Below are positions 10,691 to 21,727 of a DNA stretch of 64,000 bases, one piece after another. Location of the stretch: the NCBI GenBank assembly GCA_024734555.1, contig JANPWX010000160.1, positions 1,028,281 through 1,092,280 of the forward strand. Reading direction: 5' to 3'. The position numbers and the translations under genes are program-made. This stretch comes from Trochalopteron elliotii (Eukaryota > Chordata > Aves > Passeriformes > Leiothrichidae). The notes below the pieces were generated by a model that was not told where the DNA came from, searched no databases, and saw nothing but the letters and a program-made list of their open reading frames with translations. Each line of letters opens with the position of its first letter. Positions within the stretch are counted from its first letter, which is position 1.

Positions 10691-13600
10691 TGACCTGTCC
10701 CAAAAGTGTTTGAACTAGTGAAAAGAAGCTGGTGCATCTGCATATATTTCTGTCCTAAGATTATTTGGGTCCACCCTCTGCTGTGTGAGATGTGGAGCAG
10801 GGGTACAGACCCAGTGCAGGAACAGTTGAACTCTGAGGGATGCAGTTGAAATGGTACATGAGTTTAATGAAGAGTTTCTGGCAATTATGGATAGAAGTGG
10901 CCAATTAAATGAAAGGGAGGGCAAAAAACGTTATCATAAGCCCTGTACTGAGAAGGAACAAATATTCTCTGTAGACTAATAGCAGCATTGCCTTGCACTG
11001 CAGCACCCTCATTAATTCTGTCAGCCTGTTCCTGGTAAAATGGGACCCAACACCCAATAGTTACTTGTGCCTGTGTTTTGCACCATTGACTAAACTAGGT
11101 TTGACAAACACTCATTAATCCCACAACTGCCTTCCATGACAGACCAGAGCATGCCCTGATTTGACTTACACTTGCTGTTGAAGATCACACACTGAGTCAG
11201 ACACAAGTGGAATCCAGGAATTCTGCTTCTGTCTCCTGCATTACCCACCCACAACTCCAGCTGGCAACTGATTTCATCAATCATTTCAGTGTTTAAGGGG
11301 TGCCAGTCACCAGACTGCAGAGTCCAGGAGGAATAGTTGCCTCAGTGCTTATGAAAATGGGAAGAACTGCATTCCCTGTGCATGGCTGTGGGTGCACACA
11401 CATAGACTTTTTCAAGAAACTTCTCATCAGATGACAACCTCAGTCCTAAACAAAGGAGAAAGGTGGCTCTGCTGCACTGAGCATGGCTGGTTTCCTTAAA
11501 AAACTCTATAGAGATATTTCAATAAATCCATTTAGATGTTTTCAATAAATCTGCATTTTTCCAGACTTGCCCATGAGCCATCACAGAAAAACTGCACAGG
11601 GTGCAATTAAAGACTGTAATTCTATTCAGATACACTGGGGACATAAAACTGTGCAGGTAATTGTAATAATGGCATTTGCTATCTGTTTTGTGTTTGACCT
11701 TGTAACCTAAATAATGACCTTTTGCAAGCACAGATTTCATCAGCTGTCTACCTTCTGTGTTTCCAAAGTCTTAGGGATAAATTCCATCTTTCAAAATATA
11801 TAAACTGCTTTCTGTCACCTTAAAATAGACAGTGGTTCTGCCAGAGAGATGTGAAAAACAGATTATCAGTTGGACCCTGCGGGGTTCTTACCAATGCATC
11901 ATTTTTTTAGAATTGATTAATAAGGAAAGAAAGGTTAGGGGTACTTGTATAACAAATTGTAGTTTTCTTCCTTTCTCATAAGTGTATGCTATAGGAAGCA
12001 ATAGACCACAGAAAATGGCTACCCCCTTTGATTTTACTGCAGATCTGTCCACAGGAAATGTTGCACATTTGGATCAAGCAGGATAAACAGCAAGGACTTC
12101 CTCTTTTGTGAAATCATCTCTAAGCAGCACCTCTCCCCAGGAAAATAGGTTTTCCACTTTACATAATGTTGCAGCAGCCGTGGTTTGTTCCTAAGTTTTT
12201 TCTGGGTAGGTTATGAACTTTACAGCTCTGACCACAGATCAGTTATTTATCATAACAGGAAAGATGAGACCAAAGATATTTCCTAACCTTCTCTTTGCAG
12301 ATCAGAGAGAAGCAAGGCAACAAACATTAATGCTTCATAATCAACTGACAAAGATTATACAGAAATACGAATTCCTCTCTTCTAATCATATTTGGTTGAA
12401 TTAATCTAAATTCAAACAGCAAGGTGCAAATCAATACACAGTTTCATTCAAATCTCTTCTCCAATGCAATATGATCAATCTTTCAAAAGTAGATATGCCA
12501 GTACAAAAAGAATGCTTTTGTTCAGAGACAAACAAGGAAGGCAGAAGAGAAATATTCCGTTTTGGGAGAATCTCCTCCATTTGATATCTGTAACAGGTGT
12601 TCCCATGTATCCTGGCAGCATATAAAAAGTGAAAAATGTCTTTGAATTACTATTGGAGACAAAAAGCTTTTCCTCATCTAATTTGCCCCTCAAGAATTGC
12701 CCATTGGCATCAGTGAGCCTGAAAACACTGAAATCTAGTGGCAGATTAGCATATTTTATATGCTGCAGCAGAAAATTAATAACTGTTGGAAAGTGTGTTC
12801 CTACTTTATAGTGCCCTATGACAAGTTGCACATAGCTAGGATTGCTCAAGTTACTGCACCACAAACCTGAAGTGCAGAGTATTTCATACAGGACCAGATT
12901 GCAGAACTTAACCACAGGCCTGCAATGTGCTGGTGCTTTTGGAGGGGGAGGTGGGACAGATACCAGCCTCTCCAGAGCGAATTCAAAGCACTCACCAACA
13001 AGCATGCTTACAAATAGAGGATTTAAGAAATAAGGGATTAGTCACAAGCACCAAAACTTTTACACTAGCCACCTTGGAGGAGTAGTGTTGAGTCCGTCTT
13101 CAAACACTACTCCACATTGACACACACATCTATTGCTTCAGTTCATGATGCAAACCTGGAGCAAGCACCTTCACACTTGTCAGTGAAAGTGTCTGCTCCT
13201 GTTCTGTTTGTCCTAGGTGTAGGCAGCATTCTGCTACCAGTCCTGGAGACTTCAGGGTCATGCTTTTCTATCTGGCACTGTGCTCAGGTGCCCTGAGCCT
13301 GTTTTAACAGGTTGCTTCTGGCATGTTACTCGAGTATGCTGGTCACCACAAAATTAATATAAAAAGGAAAATCAACTTTGCAGTCCTTTGCAGCTCAGGT
13401 GGCTGCCTTTGGAAGACCTTTCCTACTCATCTTAAGTGACAGAAATGCATTCAGACAAGCACGCAGAGGAGGTGAACATCATTGGTCACACTACAGAAGA
13501 TACATCCCATCAAAAGGCTGAAGTCATGAGGCTCCAGCATTGGCTTCATTTGGATCAGATTCCATATGAATTGGTTTTGTTTTCACATCAGTTGGACACT

Positions 13601-14115
13601 TCCTAGTTCACATGAGCCTGAACACACAAACAGGACTCAGCATGTTGGAACTGCAAATCATACAAAGAAATCCTGCAAGCCTGAATTTGCTGAGGCTTGC
13701 CTCAGAAAGAAACGTGGGTGTTCTACAGTTTATGGGGCGTAAACCACAGGCTGCTGGCTGTAAAGAGCACACTGCTACTTCTCCATGCCTATGCCTCAGA
13801 CAACACAGAGATATTGAAACACTATCTTGACTTTCATTCAAAACAATGCCTAACTCAACAAAAGGTTTCCAACTGTTTCCTTGCTGGAAACAACATCAAG
13901 AGAATATATGCAATTAGCACTTAAAAAAAAAACCAAACAAACATTGAGTAGCTCCCAGCCACCTCACCAGTATGTCTCAAGTAAGATTAACACTTCCAGA
14001 TTGGGAAGAATGGTTTTTATGAGACTGCCACTGAATTTAATGCTTCGTCCCTGCAGCCAAAGCTAGCCTTAAGGGCTGTGGCCATCCTGCTGTGCTTAGA
14101 AAATCCTTTGTAATT

Positions 14116-14116
<1 letters not shown>
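10691..14116. other. Non-coding stretch with a small hairpin
   Basis: A 176-codon minus-strand frame at 12475-13005 is the longest open frame here, but its translation shows no recognisable domain and its composition looks like chance. A perfect 11-bp inverted repeat lies at 13079-13113. A short A-rich run lies at 13921-13940. Nothing else is recognised. Confidence 0.55.
13079..13113. repeat. Small perfect inverted repeat (hairpin)
   Basis: Arms GGAGTAGTGTT (13079-13089) and AACACTACTCC (13103-13113) are exact reverse complements separated by 13 bases. There is no T-run or partner that would indicate a function, and short inverted repeats of this size can occur by chance in 64 kb. Confidence 0.6.

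Positions 14117-14192
<76 letters not shown>
14117..14192. repeat. (AGAT)19 microsatellite
   Basis: There are 19 uninterrupted AGAT units, ending in a single variant unit (GGAT) at 14193. The perfect run implies current instability and likely length variation between individuals. Minus-strand frames crossing it encode repeated Tyr-Leu-Ser-Ile and are artefacts. Confidence 0.97.
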
Positions 14193-14336
14193 GGATGAAC
14201 AGCAAATAAATTTAAACACCTTTGTTACTGAAATTACTGAATTTTCCCTGAATGCAAGCAATATAAGTCTGGCTGTTATGTAAATATACAAAATTTAGTC
14301 CGTTTGATTCTTGAACAGAAATTCTACTTTGTCTGG

Positions 14337-14850
14337 TGTCCTGGGCAGGGTTAAGTTTTGTATTAATTTTTGCAGTAGCTGGAGGGCCATGTGCAGGACT
14401 CGGAGGTTGTTGTACACCACCTCATCTCATTGCCAGGGATGGGAGAGGGAGTCTGTTCCAGGAAGAAGGGGCTTTTGCAGCTGAGTAAGCGTGGCAGACA
14501 GAGCTGGAGGGTGACACTGATCCCAAGCCAGAGAGAGTGGGTGGGATAACTCTGGTCCCAAGGCAGAGGCAGCAGTCGCGGGGGAGGTGGCTGAATTCAC
14601 CTGTGGTGTGTTGTTGGGGATCTCCAAGGTGAACAATAATGTTTCTTTTCTTGTACCTTTTATCAGTAATATTGTTTCTGTTACTGTTTGTTTTCTTATC
14701 TCATTGCTGTAAATTGCTCTTATCTCAACCTGCCATCTTTATTTTTTGTGCCTCCAATCCTCTTCTCTATCCCACCACCAGGGAGAGGGGGAATGTGGTT
14801 TGGAGTCTCAGTGGGAGCACTAAACTGGGGAGTGCCATTCCTCAACGACA
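14337..14850 (+). mobile_element. Solo LTR of an endogenous retrovirus, plus orientation
   Basis: The element begins TGTCCTGGGCAGGGTTAAG at 14337 and ends ...CAACGACA at 14850, giving the TG...CA termini of an LTR (514 bp). Near-identical 5-bp flanks, TCTGG (14332-14336) and TCTGC (14851-14855), look like a target duplication with one substitution; 5-bp duplications are typical of ERVL-type insertions. Inside, TGTAAATTGCTCTTATCTCAACC-like text at 14708-14730 resembles a decayed polyadenylation region of passerine LTRs. No internal viral genes flank it, so it is a solo LTR left by LTR-LTR recombination. The family is recognised by its ends from memory, not by search. Confidence 0.8.
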
Positions 14851-16368
14851 TCTGCTACAGAAAATTTGACTGATGCCCTTTTTCAAACAAGATCCTTCTG
14901 TTTAAGCAGAAATGGCATTTATAATAAATACAGTACTGGTGGAAGAAAGACAAATCTATTGTCTGAGAAGAGCAAGCTATTTAAATTCCACAGTGATGGA
15001 AAAATTGAAGGGAAAGAGATGGTTGAGGGGCTTTGTGAGTCACACAATGCCTCGAGTGCTGCAATGAGAGCAGAAAATAATAGTGATCTGCTTTAGAGAT
15101 TGTGTCTGTTTCAAACACACATCATTTCAAACAATGATGACAACTCTTCCAGTCTCATTTTAGTACTGTTGCTGTTATGGAAACTTTCTCTGTCCTCATC
15201 AGCTCGATTACGTGTCTTTACAAAAATAATGCATCACAGATGACACTTCCGGGACTCAGCCTCTTTTGAAGGCATTTGCTTCCTCCTTGGGCAAGTTTAA
15301 ATCTTATTTTCAGAGGCTGAGTGAACAGTATGAAGAGATTTTGAGGATCCATTGAGAAACACAAGAAAACAGAAATGACTGTTTATTCTGGTACTTCTAC
15401 CACTGACATCTTTTGAAATGATGCCTTTAAAATTTTGAGACGCAGTCAGACATATACAAAATGATCATAAATACAAATAAATAAAATAAATTCAGATTCC
15501 TTTGTCTGATATCTTGAGTGCCTGTTACCTCCTTTGCTGGGACTAAGCTTTTACATCTCCTGATGAAAATTTGCTTTAGGTATTCCTAAGGGCTCAGGGC
15601 AAAAAGTATTTCTTCTGGTGGTTTGAGGTACCCTTAGGCACTTGATAATTTAATCAACTTTGGAAGCAAGGCTCACACTTCCAAGGACTGGATCCACCAA
15701 AGACCACGATAATGCTGGCTGTTAAGAGCTCAGACATCCATGAGAACCTGTAACCTTGAATACAGCTTCCTGTAAAAGACTCCAAGAAAGGACAAGTGTA
15801 GAAAAATCAACAATGTAAAATAGCCTTTAGTAAATGCCAAGAAGAGGAATGTATCTTTGCCTCTATGTTCATGTTTTCCTCTGGACTGCAAAGGCACAGT
15901 GCCCACTACCCACATCCTTGCCTGCAGGCTGACACTCCAGCAGCACCAGCCCTCAGTCCTTTCTCCCAAACCTGGCAGGGACGGCATCTGTTCTTCCCTT
16001 GTTGAGCTCAGTGGTTACAGAGATGTGGGAGGCTGGAGTCTCTTCCTTCCTCTGCCAAAAGTACAAAAGGTGTTGTACTTTTGGGCACACCTATCACCCA
16101 CTTCTCAGGTAACTGAGGGAGCCTGTAAGCTCAAGTGCAAAGCTGGCTGTCTTGAGTGTGGGGGGCTGCAAAGGGCTCCAGAAGAGATGCTGCCAGCACA
16201 GCCAGGGCTCTCCTCGCCCTCTCCTCCAGGGTGTCCTTTCAGCTGCAGCTCCATAGGGAACAGCAGCATGCCTGGGCCAGGTGACAGAAATACTGGGGGG
16301 CTCACCTCTGCTAGATAAAATATGGATAATTAAAGCTTCCAACACACCCTCCTGACCAAAACTACAGT
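14851..16368. other. Non-coding stretch between the solo LTR and a microsatellite
   Basis: No gene or repeat is recognised beyond the flanks. Bases 15880-16310 are locally GC-richer and hold overlapping frames on both strands with no domain; the 175-codon minus-strand frame owes its length to the adjacent GATGG repeat. Confidence 0.55.
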
Positions 16369-16370
16369 GG

Positions 16371-16435
16371 GATGGGATGGGATGGGATGGGATGGGATGG
16401 GATGGGATGGGATGGGATGGGATGGGATGGGATGG
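16371..16435. repeat. (GATGG)13 microsatellite
   Basis: Thirteen perfect GATGG units are followed by one variant unit (AATGG). Read on the minus strand this is CCATC, which produces an Ile-Pro-Ser-His-Pro repeat in a spurious frame. The array is strongly strand-asymmetric, with G on the plus strand and no C. Runs of GGG every five bases could form secondary structure. Confidence 0.95.
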
Positions 16436-16440
16436 AATGG

Positions 16441-19400
16441 CAAAGTAAGGCAAGCAGTATGCACAGCAAAAGGACAGTTCTGAGCAGTTCAAGCACATGT
16501 AGTTTGACTGTAGTCTACTAATATACAACCCATTTCTGACTGCTAATGAGAGTGAAAATCCTCTTTCAGTATTTTTATAATTACTAGCCCTACAGGAATT
16601 TTTATTGTAAATCACTGGCAAGCTCCTGTCATAAGTGGAGATAACTTGGTGTTCAATGGCAGAGTTTGGCTGACAGTTTTATTACACTCCTGAGCCAAAC
16701 AATAAACTGCATTTAAAGCCAGATGACTCTCTTGTTGTACATCCATATATGTTTTACAATACAGCTGTAAACAATAGTGAAAACTTCAACAGTAAATTAG
16801 ATTTGCAGGTTTCAGCTTTTAGAATTAATTTGATTATTTAGTGCTCATCAGTCCCTTATGCATTTTGCATTAAACATTCCCAGGGACTTATCCAGAGTGA
16901 GAGACACAATGTGAGATTCAAAGTCCCACTCTCACCCTAATTTTCATTTTATTCAGTTTGAAACTTATTTCTAGCAAATCACCAAACACTGACTTATGGC
17001 TTCCATGAGCTCTAATGTCATGAAAATACACTTATCCATTAGCCTAAACATATAATGCAGTGGCAGAAAAGGCACAAACAGCAACATGAATTTCATCCCA
17101 GTAAAACTATATGCTGTGAGCATTTTTCTTGGTAGCATCCACCCACCAGATGAAGCTGTCCCCATAATTCACTCTAAAGAACTACTTCCATCTCAGCATT
17201 TTGGAGTGTATTTCCCATTTCAGTTAATTTCTTATTATTTGAACTCTAATGAGCTGTGGGGTGCAGCACGTGTGGCCTCTTCAAGGCACTCTGACTGTCC
17301 AGCTTTGTTACTTCATGCAAAGGCATTTTTATTTCTCTTAAGGTTATTAGCTTGGATGGGTATGGAAAGGGCAAAAGTAACATATAAGAGGATTGAAAGT
17401 AAAAATCAGACATACTTTTTTAAATCTATCCTCATGAAATCCAAAGTATCAATGATAGTTTGCATATAGCAGTAGTAAACATCCTGTCTTACACTTTTAT
17501 TTTGTAGTAATCAACACACAAACCTGTACCAGGTCAATTAAAGCAGTGAAAACTTCAACCTAAAAGTGGAATTTGTGCTTTAGCTAAGGTGACATCTGAT
17601 TAGGCTCTGTAAAAGCTGGCTAGTCCCAGAAGACTGCTTCAAAAGATCCTGCAGGCACCACTTACACAAAATCCACAATAAAATTACATTTCATTTGCAA
17701 ATCAGTTTAAACTGTGACTTCTTTTCCTAAAGACAGAGCCAGTGCACAGATCAGATTAAGAAACAGTAAAGAGAACAAAGTCATTCAACCAAGGCACTAA
17801 TAACAACCCACAGCACACAGGAAGAAATGTCATGTAGTACTTATGCACTTAGAAAATAGTTTTCTAGCTTTAATAGTGAATGACATCAGTTTACCAAGCA
17901 TGTTCAAAGAACAAGAAAACCCCACAAATAGTGTAAAACACTACTGGTGAACTGCTCCCCTAATCAAAGTGACTACAAGTTACCTACTTTCTCATATAAC
18001 CACTGCCATAAGTCTTTGAGAAGCAGCTCCAGAATTAAGTATTTACATTTTAAAAAAATAAAATCATTTTTTCTGGAAATGGATTGCCCATGTGCCCTGA
18101 AAGATTTGTGGCCCTTTAAATGCAACCTTAGGAGACTATTGTTGAAATGCCCCCTTATCCAGGGGAAAAAAGAAAACAAGGGCACTGGGAAGAGTATGGC
18201 AAAGACAGGGAGAAAAAAAAAAAAAAACCCACCTCAGTAAACTTTGAAACTCTCTACAAGTATAACTACTCCCTGCTAGAAAAGCAATGCAGCAGGACAG
18301 ATGTTGACTGCATGCTTATTTGGACAAAGCAAAGTTTTTAAAATAAAAGAGCTACGTGCTTGCATCACCCCTCAGGTGGCAATGTAGCAGTGCTGGTTTG
18401 GTGCTCCTCATGCTGCTAATTCAGCCAGTCCTGTAAGCTGCTCCTCTGTCAGCTGTTGCTTCCATGAGCACACAGCATCATTTTCAGTGCAGCAGGCAGA
18501 AAGGAGACAGGCATGTAGCCAGAAGAAGAGATCTGATGGGAGGGTTTAAGTTTTAAGATTAAACAGTACATGCTGTTTTAAAAGCTGAAAGGGAGAACAG
18601 GGAAATTTAAGAATGGTGGGAAAAAGGAGAGAAAGAAAATTACTGCCCTTCTGCTGGTGTTCTTGGAAATATTTCACTTGTTCTATATGACTAATGTGCA
18701 ACCCAAGGAGTGCATTAAAGGAAAAGTTATTTTCACTCCATCAGTGAGATTGCATCATTGCCTTGAAAACAGACCAGGATTCCTTCCCAGGAAACCTGCA
18801 TTGGGATTTATTAATTCCCTCCCAAAGTCAGATTATGATGAAGGTTTTACATGGGTTGAACTAGCAAGAACATAATTTCTCATCTTTGAGAGGCCAGGAG
18901 AGCTGTAAAGTGGGGATTTGTATGGAAAATTCAGCTGTGGTGGAGCATGTGAAGTTATGCATATCCACTATCCCTGCAGAGACTGAAAACAAATGGAGAT
19001 TAGCATGCAGTGAAGACAAAGTAGAGCAAATCCACACCTTGTGTCATCCCAAGTACTTCAGCATCACACTGAGCTGTCTATGGAAACAGCTGGATGGGAA
19101 GTTTGGCTTCAATAAAATAATGCCTGCATGACAGAAGTGTCACCCACACCCCTGGAGCTGTGGCAGGTGCACTTCCAGACTCACTCTACTTCTTCCCCTC
19201 CTGGGCCAGAGGCAGTCCCAGTGGCTGTCCCCCTGGCCTGGGTCAGCTGTCCCCCTGCTTTCACAGGCAGTGGGAGCCACAAGGATCTGCAGAATGAGGT
19301 GCAATACCCTGTTACTGATGGGCTGAAAAATCCTCCATGTTTTTGTGGTGGTGTGGGTACATGGAGCACTTAAGACTGCAGCTGAGACGCTTTTCTAGTG

Positions 19401-21014
19401 CACCACAGTGTCCTATACAGGAGTTTTATTTCCTCCTCTTTAGCTGACTTGGATCAGCCAAAGTGCAGTCTTTGATTATTTATAAGGATTAGGATTTATA
19501 TTTTATGTACATCTCTGTAGGTGTGCAAGACATTTAACACAAATATCCAAGGACAGGGCTCTGAAGAGTTTATACAGCCCAAACAAGTTGCAGCACAGCT
19601 AGTGAAGACACACAAAATTAAAGGTTTATTGTTGTAAGCTCCATGTGTATCTTACCAGGAGGACAAAATGCAGGATGCTTTCTGGGGCCTTTTTCTGAAG
19701 GCAAAGTGTCATTTTTACAAGTAACACTTTAGCCTTTTGTTATAGCAATCTGCTAGAAAGTCTCTGAAACAGCAGACAGGAGCATCCAAGTTTGGGGTGA
19801 TTGGCTTCAAAAATAGCTTGTGAAAGGTTTATTTCTGATCCCCACTCAGGAAATGAACATTGTTGGGTTAAAGGCAGAAGATGGCCCTTTGTTCTTGCTT
19901 CAGAACAAAGACTGCTTATCCAACTTTCCCTACAGGACTTAGTAACTATCTGCAAGCATGTGGGACTACTTTCCCAAGCTTTCTCATTCCTTTATTCATC
20001 TCGGAGTAGTTCCAAAGGTTGGGCAAAGGAAACAACAAGATTTGCCCCAAAACACAAAGAAATAGTGCCCTTCTACCTAGAAGAGAAAAAAGCCCAAACC
20101 CAAACAAACAAAAAAAGAAAACAAAAATTGTGGTGTGCTTTCTTTTGTTGTTACCTCTCTGCAGCTGGCACCTTGTTCAGGGTTACAGCTACATCCCAGT
20201 GCTTTCCTGTGGCTCACAGCAGGTATTCACAGTCATTGCTGCTTTTTCTTTCCTTCCACTCTCAGTGATTGAAGGCTGGAACCAGAGGCAGCCTCACACT
20301 GTTCATCTTCACACCATTCTCCATGCACCTTAACATGGAAAAACCTTCTGTGAACTTTAAAATATGTTTTTGCTGAGCTGGTTTTCTAACATTTACTTGT
20401 TGATCTTATTTCCTGTGCCTTACCATGATACAGCATCTGAACCAAAACCTGCATAAATGAGTCATTCTCTTCATGTTTAACAATGTGAATGAGTTTTAAA
20501 TGGCAATGTTTTGTCTACTTGAGCAAACCAATTATGATATTCTCTGAATAGGTGTGTACTGAAATGGATAAGATCAGCATGTTACACAGATATTCAAACA
20601 CATGCTCTGACAAATATCCTGAGGAGGGACACCTGAAGGACCACAGTTCTGGTTTCAGCTGCACTACAGAGGTGCTGCATGGCAGCTAACTGAGGCTCAG
20701 ATTTATGTTTCACCTTCAGCTTTGGGGCTCGGGCTAGAAGATAGAGAGCCCAGTTTTCTGAGGTGGTAGGCAATGCCAGCAGGGAACAAAGCTCTGGAAA
20801 ACAAGCTCAACATGTCCTATCTGTCCTCACAGATAGTAGGAAGAAATTGTCACTTTATAAAGCTCTACCCTGAACTGTCCCCAGTATACATCAGTATATT
20901 CCAGTATGTTAAAGGAGGATAATAAATTTAAGCCTCTAAAATGTGTTTCAAAGGCCACTCTACGAGATTTGGGTATGATGGTGGTGGTTAGGATTTTTTT
21001 CTTTCTTTCACATA
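16441..21014. other. Non-coding stretch, nothing firm
   Basis: This is AT-rich unique-looking sequence. A 15-base A run lies at 18213-18227 and an A/C-rich patch at 20085-20130. No transposon end can be tied to the A run, so I do not call a retroposon. No open frame has a recognisable domain. Confidence 0.55.
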
Positions 21015-21727
21015 TGGAATTTTGTCCCATTTGTTGCTACAAGACAATAACGACCAGTACTTAAGAGAGACAAAAGATGTAGCCAAGGAGGAGGTGGAGG
21101 GAGTGCAGCTGGCTGCATTCTCCTAGCTGAGGGGTCTTCTCTTGGAAGGGCAGAGATACCTCGAGATTTTGGCCGGGGGTGAGGGGTTGGGCTCGGCTCC
21201 TTTCCCTCTCTCTCCCTCGGGATCGGGGGAGGAAGGTCGAGCTGCTGCTACCTCAGGAGGGTTTGGTGCCGTGGTGGGCTCCAGCCCGTTGTGCTTCCCC
21301 TACCGTGGGTGAGCCTTTGCTCGCAGGAGCGGCCTTGGGCTGAGACCTTATTAACACCCGACCTCGCTGGAAAAGGACCTTTACCATCCACTCGGGTGCC
21401 TGGGGGGAAACCCGGGCCCCGAGCCCCTCCGAGGGAGCCTCTCCTGGCTGGATCTGGAGCCGGGCTGACACTGCCCATCCCCACTGGTTTTTTCTTCTGC
21501 CACTGCTCTGAGGTTTTTGCTATTCTGTAACTCAGCAGCCTGTTCCCACCGGGTCACCCTGAGGCTCCTGCTGCAGTTGCAGAGTTTTATTTACCTCTCT
21601 GGGGTCTGCCCCCTCTGCTGTCCCAGCCTGCTGTCCCGAGGTTCCTGCTACAACCCATTTCACCACCCTGAGGGGCACCGGGAAGCTGCTGCCTTCCTTG
21701 GCAGACACCTGCCTTTCAAACCAGGGC
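21015..21727 (-). mobile_element. CpG-rich LTR-like element, minus orientation
   Basis: Read on the minus strand the element begins CCGCCCTGGTTTGAAAGGCA, very close to the TGTCCTGGTTTGAAAG start that I associate with a passerine LTR family, with the first bases altered. A GTAAATAAAAC polyadenylation-like site lies near 21585. The far end is placed near TGGAATTTTGTCCC (21015), which would give a terminal CA on the minus strand. I could not find matching target duplications, so both borders are approximate. About 22 CpG dinucleotides lie between 21160 and 21740, whereas the surrounding sequence is almost CpG-free. Alternatives are a true promoter CpG island or an LTR still escaping methylation decay. 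It has no viral coding sequence. Confidence 0.5.

Noticed and set aside
12475..13005. 176-codon minus-strand frame as a gene
   Set aside because: No recognisable domain, no splice or promoter support, hydrophobic and low-complexity pieces typical of chance frames in AT-rich DNA.
14117..14192. CRISPR array or telomeric repeat
   Set aside because: Simple tetranucleotide run without spacers; neither it nor GATGG matches TTAGGG.
14017..14291. Tyr-Leu-Ser-Ile repeat proteins
   Set aside because: Direct translation of the AGAT microsatellite in overlapping frames.
16094..16621. 175-codon minus-strand frame
   Set aside because: Its length comes from the GATGG microsatellite, which reads as an Ile-Pro-Ser-His-Pro repeat.
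18213..18227. 15-base A run as a retroposon tail
   Set aside because: No recognisable retroposon body to the left, and avian CR1 elements and SINEs do not end in poly-A.
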